From the NCBI GenBank assembly GCA_003640385.1, contig RCAB01000128.1:62001-126000 (forward strand): a stretch of 64,000 nucleotides of DNA. The letters run 5' to 3'. Both the position numbers and the translations under genes were made by a program. The notes under the pieces were generated by a model. The model searched no databases and was not told the origin of the DNA. It saw only the letters and a program-made list of their open reading frames with translations. This document shows positions 1-14,800 of this stretch, one piece after another (position 1 is the stretch's first letter; every line of letters begins with the position of its first letter). The stretch comes from Setaria digitata (Eukaryota; Nematoda; Chromadorea; Rhabditida; Setariidae).

Positions 1-582
1 TCAATGAAAGCATCACTAGTGCTGTACCTTTTCATGTTAATTTAATTTCTTCAACTAGCCCTGTTTTTGGACCGTATCCGATTGAAACCGATTGTCCATA
101 TTGTCAGGTATGTATGTAGTTTATTTCTTGAAAAAAAAAGAAATTTTTTTTCTAAGTTTTAACCAGTAGATTAAATGTAGTGTAATGGTGCTGTTTCAAG
201 TTTGTTATATCTCGATTGTCATTAATTTTATGCGTTTATTAAAACTTTACATTGATTTTTATTGACATTTTCTATGTTGATTGCGTTGTGTGTTAGAAAA
301 GAAAAAAAGATCGGAATCATCAACTAAAATCCTTAATTGATTCTTGTGATTTTTTTTTTTTCTAGAAAAAAATTTTTTAAATAGGCACATGTTGTCACAT
401 CAGTCCAAAGGATAGTTGGTGTGTTACCATGGATCGTTATGGGAATATGCTTTCTGCTCGGTTTTTTTCTACTTCTCCCGTGGTGCCTTTGCTGTGTCCC
501 ATTCTATATGGATAATTGTCGAGATGTCGTTCATTCATGTCCATCATGCAAACGGAATCTTGGACGTTTCAATAGGGTATAA
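1..582 (+). CDS. LITAF-domain (SIMPLE-like) membrane protein, 3' part
   Basis: Two exons are visible: 3-107 (entering from the left edge) and 385-582, joined in phase 0 with a GTATGT donor and an AATAG acceptor. The first ends in the zinc-ribbon half-site CPYC. The second has a hydrophobic stretch (about LPWIVMGICFLLGFFLLLPW), then a second half-site HSCPSC and a stop. CxxC, membrane-inserting helix, HxCPxC is the signature of the LITAF domain, known from monotopic proteins on the cytosolic face of late endosomes and lysosomes. The visible part encodes 100 residues; the N-terminal, usually proline-rich, part lies outside the window. It is not the same gene as the neighbour at 2120-2883, which has its own domain on the other strand. 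The domain call is secure; the physiological role is not known from the sequence. Confidence 0.88.
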
Positions 583-2119
583 TAGAAGTGTTATGGTCGA
601 TTTCCTTCATTACATATATTAATTTTTAATGATCTAGTGTTTAGCTTACGTTCACAATCATTTTTATTTTATCAATGGTTTTATTTTTAGTGCTTTCTTG
701 ATCATTTATTTATTTCCTTGAAGTTAAATATTTGAACTTTTGACCTTTACAGTCCTAACGAGTCATTTCTTATTCAATCTATTATATCTTCTTGCTTTAT
801 CCATTCGCTGCGAAGCTATGAGTAAAGAAGCATTGGAGGCATTAGCACGAACTTTAATACTTACTAATATGACGATATGACGACGGTGCGCCATCACTTC
901 ACTTTACAATTATTGATACAGGAATTCTCAGAGGCATCGAAAAACTTACATGGATATTCGAAAAGAATCTCGCTTTACATATATTTCATTAACTTTTCAG
1001 CTCTCTTTTCTAAGTTTTCAACAGTTTCTCTTCCGATATAATTACCATTGTTTCTCCTTAATTGCTATACGAATGTTGCATATTTTTCTTAAATTCAGTA
1101 AGAGATTTCTGTTTTTTGTCCGTTCAAATGATGTGCAATTCAGGGATTTGAAATGAAAATGTGGTATAATATAATTGAGTGTAACTTAGTCTTACTCATT
1201 TGCTAACTCTTACTGATTCGCTTTGTTATTTCAAGTTTGAGGTCTTGTTGCAAAAGTGAAAGGTGATAAGAATGAGAGATGTTAAAACGCTTTTGAATTT
1301 GATATTTAACGCTAGTATTGAATAGGAATGTTTTGAAAATATAGGTACCGAAAATAATGACAAAATGAACGGTAAGATAGGATAAATGGTAGAATCGAGT
1401 AGTTTAGGAACACACTAAAAATAGGTTACAGTAAATGATTAATCTTCGTAACTAGTATTTGCATTAAGATTTGCTAAACTATTATTTTTACATTTCCTCC
1501 GAGTTTTTTTTTAAGTTTTATTCATCAAAAGATTCGTGCAAATTTATCGTCATCATTTGTGTCTTTTAACCCGATCAATTGTTTCATGTGAAAGATACAT
1601 TTTTTTTTTTCACTCTATGTATTTTTTTAGCTCTAACGATGGTGATTTCAAAAAAATATGCAAATCAACGGATATTTCGCAATATTCTTTTCCCTATTCA
1701 GCGCTTTCGTTAGTGCAACTGTAACATTCTCATCATACTTCCCATTTTTCTCTGGATAACTTCCTTCCTTTTCCTCATCCGCAATTCATTTTCTTCAAGC
1801 TCTCAGTTTATGAGCACCTTTTACCTAGTGCACTTTGATAAGACCACTTGATGATGCATTCCTGGCATTAATATTTGTATATAATTTGAAGAAAGAAAAA
1901 AATATTCCAGAAGTTTGCTTTGAAAAAATGACAGAGAATGAACTTTTGAAATATGACCCACAAGTTAGGTGTGGAAATGGATTGTTAGCATAGCACTTGC
2001 AAAAATTTTGTAGAAACTTAATTCTTGAGCAAATAAAATATTTCATATACACAGAGAAGTTAACAGTATATCACTCATTCATTTGACTATTTCAAAAGCA
2101 AAATTATAGCGGAAAATTA
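583..2119. other. Intergenic region between two convergent LITAF genes
   Basis: AT-rich sequence holding the 3' flanks of both convergent genes. Only short open frames without recognisable motifs, splice partners or codon character were seen. No RNA gene or repeat array was recognised. Confidence 0.5.
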
Positions 2120-2883
2120 TTATTCACTTTTGCCCAGTCGTCGATAAGTACCAATCCAAGCCTTACAACTGGAACAGTAATGACGTGCATCCTTGAATGT
2201 ATCAACTAAAAATGGTACCCAAAGAAAAAATAAGGGTAGAATGAAAATACCGGCCATCATAATAATCAGAAAACTAATCCATGTAAAAAGGCCAGAAGTA
2301 AATTTCACTTCGGTAATGCTATGAACCTGAAAAAGGTCAATTAGTAAGGCGTGCTGCATCATGCTTGTTTTAATTAATATTTTTGAAACAATATGCATAT
2401 CATTCATTATTGATGGTTGGTGAAATTTTGAAAAATAACTTGAAAAAAAAAAATCTTATTAGCTTTAATGCTATTATATGAACAATGAGGCTAGCGGAAT
2501 ATATAATTAGAACAGATTTTTTTAAATTCTTCTTTCAGAAAAAATTTAAAATTTCTAACTCTTATTAATGATGCAACAACTGAAACTATTCCATCCAGCA
2601 ACTATCAATATGTTATCATTACAGTTATCAATCAGGCTGAAAATTTCACTGCTTGAGATAAAATAAATGCCACTATGCAGCTTGGTCTGTCAGTTTAAAT
2701 TCAAATTATTAAAAATTTTTTCATTGTGGAAGATATGTTTGTTTTTACCTTACAATATGGACAATCAATGAGCTGTGGTTGATCTGATAGGTATTTCTTG
2801 ATATTAACTGCCATGCTGGGTGTTTGACTGATTGATCGATGCAGTGCGGCGGTGGGAGTTTGCCGAGATTTCTCGATAGGCAT
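2120..2883 (-). CDS. LITAF-domain protein, second gene
   Basis: Two exons on the minus strand, 2749-2883 and 2120-2326, join in phase 0 (donor AAG|GTAAAA, acceptor TTTTTCAG) to give 113 residues. The order matches the LITAF domain: short polar N-terminus, CPYC half-site at about residues 42-45, a hydrophobic segment (about residues 58-82), then HYCSSC and a basic tail. The second half-site is CSSC rather than CPSC but keeps both zinc ligands. The start at 2883 was chosen because it gives a compact protein of usual family size and follows an AG-ended pyrimidine-poor stretch; a further 5' exon is possible. The gene is convergent with the LITAF gene at the left edge, so the two may be an old inverted duplication, though sequence identity is low. 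The CTG tract at 3125-3580 lies about 240 bases upstream on the sense strand. Confidence 0.82.
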
Positions 2884-3124
2884 CCTAGCACAATCTTCAG
2901 AATTTCCAACTCAGACTGCCAAAAAGCTACTGCCAAAGATACCAAAAGCAACAGAAATGATGCTAAAATTTTCCAGCAGGTGGAGAAGGTCGAGAACTGC
3001 AAAATGAGGTTAGAGTGATTTTCCAAAGAATTATTTACTTTGTTCTCTTAATCAACATTACAAACTTGTCATACCTCTTCAAAAACTTAGCCTCAAACAG
3101 CTTTAAAAGCATTCATTTATTGAA

Positions 3125-4932
<1,808 letters not shown>

Positions 4933-7550
4933 ATGGTGAAAGAAACAAAATACTATGATATTCTGGGCGTTGCGCCTACCGCTACCGAAAATGAACTGAA
5001 AAAAGCATATAGGAAATTGGCGCTCAAGTACCATCCGGATAAAAATCCGAACGAAGGCGAACGATTTAAAGCAATTTCGCAAGCCTATGAGGTTTCTCAA
5101 TTGTTTTTAATTACCACTCCGTGCTCATATTAAATTAGAGACTTCTAATAGGTTCTGAATTTTGTAACACATTTTTCGGAGTTGATTCATGAAATTCAAG
5201 GTTTTATCGGACCCGAAAAAAAGACAAATATACGATGAAGGTGGTGAAGAAGGCCTAAGTGGAGCAGGTGGTGGCGGAAACTTCCATAATCCGATGGACA
5301 TTTTCGACATGTTTTTTGGAGGTAATTTTTCAACCAATGCTTTTTACTAGGAGTAGTCGCTGTTGTCATTAAGGCGCATGTTGACATGAAGTCCAAGAAG
5401 CAATACCTGTTAAAGTTTAATAAATCTACAATAAAAACCGTACGCTTATATCGTAACGTTGATTTACTACCTATTCTGTAAAGTAAAAGTCCTTTCACAT
5501 TTTAAAAACTTCATATTTTGTTCCATTTTCTGCATATTTAGGTTATTTGGATCTTGTATTTTAGGGCATTTTCGAAGCGGAGAAAGGGGTGAGCGCAAAG
5601 TACGCGATATGATACATCAGTTACCGGTGACGTTAGAACAATTATACAACGGTGCTGTGAAGAAACTTAAGCTTTCACGTAATATTGTCTGTCCGAAATG
5701 TGGTGGTATTGGTGGATCTAAGGTATATATTTTTCTTGCGGCGATGAAAAGAATTAGCGTAAAGTATATGTACTAATATGATAGAACAGCTGACACCGTT
5801 TCAGTAGGAATAGAAACTCAAGTGTGATTGGAGGAAGTTAAACAGTTGGGTTGACTTATGGAGGTTCATTCCTTAAAGTTCTTGGCGGAAGTTGGGTCGA
5901 AAAATTGTGCTTCAATTTTAGGGTTCTGTTATTCCGTGTGAAACCTGTAAAGGTCGGGGGGTAAGGATTGAAATTACGCAAATTGGACCTGGTATGGTAC
6001 AACAAATGCAATCAACATGTAATGTTTGCCGAGGTGAAGGCGAAGTGATACCCTCAAAGGATCGATGCAAGCAATGTGATGGGAAAAAAAAGGTTTCTTT
6101 TATGTATGAGTAAGTGAAAGAAAAGAAGACAGGTAGAAAATGAGGAGTCAACTTCAGCTTCTATCTAGCATAAATATATTTTTGGTCAGTATCTGTGTAA
6201 TTTTGTGGAAAAAGGTATAGTCGTCGCTCCACACTGTCAAGTAATGCGATGTTTTAGCCATCAACTAATAATATTTAATGAAATACATAAATCTCATTGT
6301 GTATCCGGGTCTCTTTAGACTTTTCTTTTCTTTTTTTTTTAAATTTATCGATTTGTCTTGTAAGTTTTTCTGGGGGTCTGTGGATGTAAAAGTGATATAA
6401 ATGTAGCGCGTGAAACTATAGGATTCTTTGCCACATACCCATTAACACTATGTTTTCTTTTACGAATTTACCTTGCATTTTTTATTTCCAGGTCCGTAAT
6501 GAATCTGTCTTGGAAGTTCATATTGATAAAGGAATGAAGGATGGACAGAAAATAGTTTTCTCAGGGCAAGGCGATCAGGAAGTATGCTCATGAATTTTCA
6601 TATTGTTTATATCAAGTTATCCCAATTATTTTATTAGATGTTAGCTTTGTATGTTTCTTGTGTATATGCACAAGGTTGTCTAAGATTAATTTGCGATTTT
6701 AACATTATCTACTTTTCACGATGATGCGCTACATTAGCCTGCTGGGTAGTATCTTCTTTCTCCGACACACAACTGATCACTATATGACTGACTTTCAACT
6801 AATCATTACTCCTTCCTTGACAGCAAAAAAAAAAAAAAAAAATTAAGGTTGGAGTAACTGCTGGCGATGTAGTGATTATATTGGATGAACAACCACATGA
6901 TACATTTGTACGGAAAGGAAATAATCTTGTAATGCAAATTGATCTCGAACTGGTTGAAGCACTTTGCGGATGTACAAAGGCAATATCGACGCTAGATAAT
7001 CGTCATCTTGTTTTCTCAACATTTCCAGGTTCAACTTTTTCCCTTCTATTTTTCATAATTCTCGGCTCTCCCAACTTTATTTCATGATTTTTACGGCTAA
7101 AGTTATTCCATTTGCTTTTAAAGTGACCTTGACATGAGAAGCGCGATTTCTTTCTTCATATATTTTAACGGGAATGAAAGTCTTTGTATGTTTCATCCAG
7201 GGCATATTTTTGGATTTTTCCCTATTAATGTAATTCAGACTTTTTCTTGCTTTCCAGGTGAAGTAGTGAAGCATGGCGATATGCGTACAGTAATCGGTGA
7301 GGGTATGCCGCATTATAAGAACCCTTTTGATAAAGGCGATCTAATTATTCAGTTTGCCGTGCGATTTCCAAAAAATATTATGAAAACTGACCAGTTGAAG
7401 AAATTGTTACCAGGCGGAACAGAACCGTTGGTATCAGATGACGCTGAAGTTGTAGAATTAGAAATAATTCATGATCATGGACCTCGTCCATCCTCATCTT
7501 ATGAATATGAAACACATGGGCCCCAAGGTGTGCGTTGTCAAACTCAGTGA
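4933..7550 (+). CDS. dnj-12: Type I DnaJ/Hsp40 co-chaperone (DNAJA1/DNJ-12 type)
   Basis: Seven exons: 4933-5091, 5201-5321, 5565-5722, 5922-6092, 6492-6581, 6848-7028 and 7258-7550, all phase-consistent, encoding 390 residues. It stimulates the ATPase of cytosolic Hsp70 and passes it unfolded clients. Domains in order: J domain with the HPD motif ([10 protein letters not shown]), Gly-rich linker ([22 protein letters not shown]), a zinc-finger region with four CxxCxGxG-type repeats ([32 protein letters not shown]), the C-terminal client-binding domains ([23 protein letters not shown]) and the C-terminal CQTQ, a farnesylation CaaX box like CQTS of human DNAJA1. Exon 6 could instead start at 6824, adding eight residues rich in Lys from an A18 tract (see findings). 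Symbol is by family resemblance. Confidence 0.93.
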
Positions 7551-8329
7551 TTAACATTATAGTTCCTGTAGCAAGTTATTCCCTTGGTTAGAGGTAAAGT
7601 TTGAAAATTTGACAATCCACTAAAAATTTTTTTGTTTTTAATAGCTCTAGGTATTGAAACAACCTAAAATCATGTTTAAAGCTTGTTAAGAAGGTGCTTT
7701 TATTGGTATAATTGCCCAATTCTAAATTAAATTTTGTTCGGAGCGTTATGTTGTGGCCCTTTTTGTATCTATTTGTTATGAATGATAGTTTCTGTATAAC
7801 TTGGAGCACACCTGTGTTTTATTGCGGCTTGTTCTTCAAATTTTATTACACCACTTTTTATCGTATGTGTCTGATAAATGCTTAAGTGACTGACTTTGTG
7901 GTGATACATCTAATTATACTTTGAAAATGCCTAGTTTTCTTCCAGTTTGAATGGTCACCTTGATTGTGAGATCGATTTATCGTGTTTTGATATTGCGGCT
8001 ACATATAAAAAGTCTACAGAGGTTTCCTGAATTGGGGTGTTAGATGTGAGGTTATTCGTTTCATTCAAGTTTTGGTTAGCAGTGCTTGATTTGGTTGCTG
8101 TCAAGGTTTTGGCTTATATGAAAATTCGGAAGTGTCTCAAGTAAGCTCAGTTTAGTCGCTTCACTGTCTTGGATAAAATCAAATGAAGCAAGAAAATACT
8201 GCAACTGTAGGAGAGCTAGTCACTCTCGAGGGCTTTATTAGAATTCAAGTGTGTGAAGAAATATTTTCGGTTTCCATGGTGAAGAGGCTGCTAGCTTGGT
8301 GTTCTCTGCGAACTCTTCAGTTCACCGTG
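7551..8329 (+). other. DnaJ 3' flank and upstream region of the TMEM107-like gene
   Basis: No separate gene seen. A frame continuous with the TMEM107-like first exon is open back to 8183, but an acceptor at 8314-8320 right before the family-matching methionine argues that this extension is not translated. Confidence 0.4.
8314..8320 (+). promoter_or_regulatory. Probable spliced-leader acceptor of the TMEM107-like gene
   Basis: TCTTCAG ends nine bases before the ATG at 8330, giving a very short leader. It decides the start between 8330 and the longer in-frame extension. Confidence 0.4.
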
Positions 8330-8935
8330 ATGTGGACAGCATCATCTGCATATTTTGTAACTCTCATAGCTCATGGAACAATGTTAGTGATGATATTATC
8401 AGATTTGAATGGTTAGAAACTCTTATTCTTTCTGCTTCACATATTTGCAGCCACTTATCAGGATTTTTTTTCTGGGGGGGGGGGCTGAAATAGTCTGATA
8501 TGATCTTTCCGCTTTGCTAAATGTCAAAATGAATGGAACAGGATTCTCATCATCAGCTTACTTCCAATTTAAATTTTTGAAAACCACGAGATATCAATCA
8601 CATTTGCAGAGTATGTGATGGCAACATTACCCTTGACAGACTGGACCGAATCTGAATACGCCGACGTAGAAATATCACTAACGACTGCAGTCAGCCTTGG
8701 AATAATTTTCTGCGCTGTAGAAGTTGTATTACTGATATTTCAATTTCATACCTTTGGGAAAGCCATTTTTTCGATGTGTCTGCATCTTTTGGCAACGATT
8801 TTTTTGTTAAAATTTATCGTTGACTGCCATCCATTGCATCACTTTTGGATTGTTTTTGGAGTTTTTTCTGTGCCTGCTATATTGATTGCATCCATGAGCT
8901 TATGCATGAGTTTTAACTTGAAACAACATTGTTAA
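8330..8935 (+). CDS. TMEM107-like transmembrane protein (ciliary transition zone)
   Basis: Exons 8330-8411 and 8610-8935 join in phase 1 (codon G|AG) to give 135 residues, close to the 140 of human TMEM107. Matches remembered from the family: an N-terminal helix ending in LTLLAH-like sequence (here FVTLIAHG), then LPLT followed by an acidic EY stretch, and three further membrane helices, about AVSLGIIFCAVEVVLLIF, AIFSMCLHLLATIFLLKF and FWIVFGVFSVPAILIASMS. TMEM107 belongs to the MKS module that controls which membrane proteins enter cilia; in nematodes this would act in sensory neurons. The MKS role is family knowledge. The start at 8330 rests on alignment length and the nearby acceptor. Confidence 0.78.
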
Positions 8936-9119
8936 ATTTATCAATGTAATAAGCTCGTGTAGTAATCTGCTAGGTAGATGTACATACTGGAAATTAAGAT
9001 TTCCGAAAAAAAAAAAAAGCTCCGCATGTATTACCGTGTGTTATTCATACTCTTTACTTCTCATTATAACGGACAATATTCACTCTTGTAATGAGTTGAT
9101 ATATTTTAATTGAAAAATG

Positions 9120-9125
9120 AATAAA
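9120..9125 (+). terminator. Poly(A) signal AATAAA of the TMEM107-like gene
   Basis: Canonical AATAAA about 185 bases after the stop at 8935, the only perfect hexamer noticed in this 3' flank. Confidence 0.5.
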
Positions 9126-9758
9126 GATCACTTTATGAGTTGAACAGCTGCTGGAGCACTGGCAAAAATTCTCAGAATGACTAATGTTATTCGTAATTTT
9201 ACTTTGGAAATAATTACCAATTTAAAAAAAAAAAAGTCTTAAAGATGACTACTAACTGCCTTATGTCTTTTAAACAACTTATTGTCTTTTAAACAACTCA
9301 AAAAAATTCACAAATTTCCAAAATGTTAAAAAACATAAAGCAAGGGAAGAAAGTTGCATTTCGCGGTCGCTGGAGTTGCACTGATTGCTGTGTGCTACTT
9401 GGCCTATAGATGGTTTTGTGGTGGAGAGGGACTTTGTTGGAGTACGTGACGTCCTTGAGGTCGGGGTTGTGGCTAAGGTGGGGTTGGCTTTGCACTAGTT
9501 TAGATAAGGTTTCTGTTTATTTACAGTATGAGAGTTGTGGATTTAATCCCTTCTTCATCTGGTTGCCTAAGTACTAAAACGCTCGGCTGACGAAGAGGTT
9601 AGTTCCACAACATTTAATCTACAAACAAATTCTGAGGATCAGGAAAGGCGAATGAGCATATTTGGAGGCAAAATTAGGACTGCATATATGAGGAGAGATG
9701 ATTCTTAAAGGTGTGCGTAAAGTTCATATTTGCTATTTCATTTAGCAAGTTCTGATTG

Positions 9759-9765
9759 TTTTCAG
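9759..9765 (+). promoter_or_regulatory. Probable spliced-leader acceptor of the eS26 gene
   Basis: A T-rich stretch ending in TTTTCAG, 32 bases before the start at 9798, with no upstream coding exon to pair with. Confidence 0.45.
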
Positions 9766-9797
9766 GATTAACGGATTTGAGTTTGTTTAAAAAGACA

Positions 9798-10416
<619 letters not shown>

Positions 10417-10421
<5 letters not shown>

Positions 10422-11625
10422 GCTCATGTAAGAGGATGGAACTGTTCTTGTTGTACTGTTATCTGCTGCTGATAAAGATTTCTAGATATTATGTGATTGA
10501 ATGGCAGTGCATAAGTTCAAATAATTTTATTCTCTGAACATCCTTGTCATTTCTGCATTAACTAATTCGAAGCAGCTGTTTCACCTTGTTATATTCAAGT
10601 GAAACAATGTGTTTGTTAATTTATTTTTCCATCTTTTTTTACAGATTTGGAGTATTTTGTTGTAGGGGTGGGTCTAATATGTGCTTTAGCGATTTCCTGG
10701 AACAACATTTTTTTATTCTAGATTTTTAGGTAATTTCTGTTATGCATTCATAAGCTTATAGTAAGGGAACAGTTCCCAGTAGTTACGATTCTGTTATTTA
10801 GTCCACATATATAGCTTGTTACTTCCGATGAATTGCTTCATGAGCTGTGATGTATGGAATTTTTGGAGAGTAAAGCAAAACTTCGTACAAGAAGACTAAT
10901 TTTATACATTAGAGATGTTACTATTCGATGATTGTTGGTTGATAGTGCTGTCTGCGTGTTGCTCAACCAGTGGTTTTTATTGATATTGGTAATTTATGTT
11001 CTTTCCATTGAAATCTCACTGATTCATTACCTCCTGGGAATTGAATAATGCGAATATTCTGAGATATATTTAATATTTTGCCTGGAAAAGACGGCTGATT
11101 CCAGTTTGCATGCTACCATACAACTAGATGTTAGATAACGCTTTGTTTTTAGGTGCAGCTACGCATAATTTTATTATAAATTACAAGTTAAATGATAGAT
11201 TTGAATAAAAAAAAAAAACAATATACTGTCCTTGGTAGGACAATAAGTGAAGAGGAATTTGGAAGACATTTCATTATAAACACGCATATGGTTTTAATTT
11301 TTAGTTCTCGACAATTTTTTAATCTAAACTGCTTCTAATGCTTCTATACACGTACTGACTGATTTGGTTCTAGTTGTAGCTTATACGTTGAAAGGAAAAC
11401 GTTGTGAGGTGCTGACTCCACAGTTAAATCATTTCGTTCCTCCTCATCGATTCTTCTAATCTGTAATAAGTGAATGAGTTTCAGAAACTCTATTTAATAT
11501 GGGAATTTATCAAAAGAAAAAAAAAAATCCAAAATGAGAAATATCATTTCACTTGAGGTGTGTAGCATAATATTCTAATATTCAGAGCAAAACTTTCAAG
11601 AATCAGTCCCATTTGTTGCTAGTTT

Positions 11626-11665
<40 letters not shown>

Positions 11666-11839
11666 GGAAGAAATAAGACACGAGAATTAAACTATGTGAG
11701 AAATGTCTAGAAAAAAAAAAAAAAAAATCGAAGTCAGAAATTATGCCATCATAATAGACACAATAGCAAATTTATGCAGTGTCTATTTTTTAAATTAATA
11801 ATAACTTTTTTCTTTTGGATAATTTTGAATCCATAAAGT
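10417..11839. other. Intergenic region, no gene recognised
   Basis: Two convergent genes end at its borders. It holds several A and T homopolymers, the longest a T run near 11639-11662. No coding exon or RNA gene was recognised. Confidence 0.4.
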
Positions 11840-14800
11840 TCAACTGAAAATATAGCTTGCTTCTCTGATTGATAAGTCTGAAAGAGAGTTTCCTTTCAAT
11901 ACTAAATGAATTGAGGATGAGTATACTTTTGGAGAATTTGATGCAGGTATTGAGATACGCCGATTTTTAATAATCGTTCTATCGCTGCCTGATTTCTTAC
12001 CACCTTTCCGTTTACTGATATGCGGATTGTCCTGATACAAATTTTTCAATTTGTACATTCTTAATTGTGTATAGACCCGCTTCAGTTCAGCCTGTAGGAA
12101 CATTTAATACATGAAAGTAAATGATATCAATTAATCACTTCTACAAAATTTTAACATTTATTGCAAACGAAATATCTTAGCCATTTAAATGAAATAGAAT
12201 AAATTTTCAGGAATGATAATGATATGAGATCTCGGGAAAATGATGATTTAATGATTTTAAGATTTGTTATTTCGCTATCGAAATTTATATATATATATAT
12301 ATAATGCATTAATATAATTTTCTTAAATAAGCTTAGATTTATTTTAGATTCAAAAGTATCTGCTACCCTTATATCTTCAGGATTCATGTCAACGATTGGC
12401 ACTTCAGCGAAATCAATTGTTCCATTTAATAAATTGTCACGAAGTTTTGCCAACGATGGATGTGCTTTATTGCCAGTACCTGCTAAAGTTTGCATACGCC
12501 TTGTACTTTCAGAGCTCACCTGGAATTAATTGAGGCATATAAAATTTGCTGTATTATTGGCAAGCTCGAAATAATGGAAGTATTCTGAAATGTTAAACGA
12601 AAATGTACACGCAACAGTGCATTTCATGCCTCAAAAAGTATCTTTCAAAAATGTTTCACAATTTCGGATGAAAGATTTTATATGCTTAATTAGAGTGAAA
12701 TAGTGAATAACTAACTTATTGTAAGGATAAAGATAAAAAGTTGGAGAAAGTTTCAATTTTTCTTTGGAATCCTAAAATGATCGACATTTTTTACCTAGAT
12801 TAGCACTAACAGATAGAAATATTCGTTTTGCTATGATTGAAGTTTCGAGGAAATCGTAAGAAGAAGATGGAAATTATTCAGTGCATTTTTTGTTGGTATA
12901 CTTTTTAGCATCGTTTCATTTCACATTTGCCTTCTCAATGCTTTCTATTTTGTTTTAGAAGGAATGCAAAGAGATTCATCGATGTCAAAGGAATGGAAAA
13001 TGTTGAAGGAAGAAGAAAGAAGGTTGAAGATAAAAGAAACTCTCTCTAGAGGAAATCGATCAAGAGAATTCTTTTTTTCATTTAACCAACACTCAATCAG
13101 CCATATTTGCTAAAGCAATTTTTTTTTCTTCTCTTTTTTTTTTTACGAACTAAGTCGAAAATAGATTTTAGTCAAGAATCGAATCGATCTTCTCAATCAA
13201 TTTCTGTTCCCAAATGATGATAAGTGGGAGATTCAAGACAAGTTTAATTCCATTAATAAAGCTATTCGAACAAACGTTCTTTTAAGAACATACAATTCTT
13301 GAGATGAGAGAGAGGGAGAGAGAGAGAGAGAGAGAGAGGGAGGGAGAGGGAGAAATGTAGCAGAGGAAACAAAAAATGACCAGAAATTCACAGGAACAGA
13401 CTTTATAATATCATTAATTTATATAATGTTCATAATTAGGAAGATAAGATAAGCTTGTGAATTCATCTTCAATCTTGAAAATAGAATTTGGCTAAGTTGC
13501 AGAGAGAGAGAGAGAGAGAGATTTTTTACTAAAGATAGGAATTATTTTGTGCTAATCTTGTTAATCTTAGTGGAAAGTGATACAGGAATGCAGGAAAGCT
13601 TTCAAATTACACTATTTACTAATAAGCATTAACATTTCATAAGATATGTGCAGGAAATTATAAATGATTAAAAGATGCTCAAGAAAAAAGAACGATTATC
13701 CTTTGGGATATTCAGTGAGAATTTCAGTTACAATGGATTAAAATCATTCTAGTTATATTGTTGAGCTTAATAAAGAAAATAAATATTAACTTTTTTTTTT
13801 TTTTTCGTAGTAAAATCACGATATATAGTGATTGAAAGCAAAAAAGCGAAACACTAACGAAGTAAAATTTGGGAGCAATGATAATAACAATATTAACAGA
13901 AACAGTCAAATGTAACTGTACAAAAGTGATTGTCATCAGTGTATCACTGTGAGCCGAATAACGAATGGAATATCTGAAATTGAAAATTATAAATTAACCA
14001 TAGAAGTTCAAATAATCCTTATAATCATTAATCTAACTGATATTTCTTCTAATTCTATCCATAAGATAGATAATATTCGATTTTTTTTTTCCTTTTTTGA
14101 GCGTATTACAAAATTAGATAATTTAAGTTCCAAAAAATGTAGCATGAGATATGATTGAAGATAGCTATTGGTAGCACTAATTAAATTTAATCATAATACT
14201 CTCTATAAAGGCAGAAAAATTTCTTCTCTTGCTCGATGCGATTTTAGTAGACGATCATTTAATTTAATCAATTTTGAGGAAAAAGAATTTATTTTAAAAT
14301 TACCTTAAAAAATTAGTAAGCAGTGTAACAATTGCTTCCAAACATATAGCAACTGTAAATTGCCATCTTTCCTGCCAGCTACTATTACGAGCTTTATAGC
14401 ACAAACGCATACCATAAATTAGGAATAATAATTCATAACCTGAAAAGAAAATTAGCCCAAATTCAAATGATCTTTTCTTTCCTTCTTTCCCTTTTTTTTT
14501 TTTTTTTTTTTTTTAATTTAGAAAAAGAAGAAGAGAATTGGAAGGAAATAAAATTTGAAATGATTGAAAAGAAAAATAAAAGCGATAATTTTTGTTTTCC
14601 AGTCAAAATTGTATTACCCTTTTTTTTTTTTTGCATTTTATTGGTTTTTTTTTTTTTCTGATTATTTGATCGAAAATATCAGGAGAAAAAAAAAAAATTA
14701 AAATCACTAAAATGAATAAGAATCAAGTATGAGGAAAGAAAATAAATGTTTCTTTTTTTTTCGATCAATTCCCCATGCAATTCTTTTCTAGTGCATTTGA

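Larger units (their letters stand above)
8936..9797. other. Region between TMEM107-like and eS26 genes
   Basis: Contains the TMEM107-like 3' UTR, and a GC-richer patch at about 9330-9500. One plus-strand frame of that patch reads as a short membrane segment (AVAGVALIAVCYLAYRWF) but has no start codon and was not accepted as a gene. The eS26 leader begins near 9766. Confidence 0.35.

Noticed and set aside
2745..3026. 93-codon minus frame with a hydrophobic segment overlapping LITAF exon 1
   Set aside because: It overlaps the LITAF exon in another frame, runs through that gene's splice donor, and the LITAF frame carries the recognisable zinc half-site.
8183..8329. Longer N-terminus for the TMEM107-like protein
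   Set aside because: In frame, but it would add about 49 residues absent from the family, and an acceptor separates it from the family-matching start.
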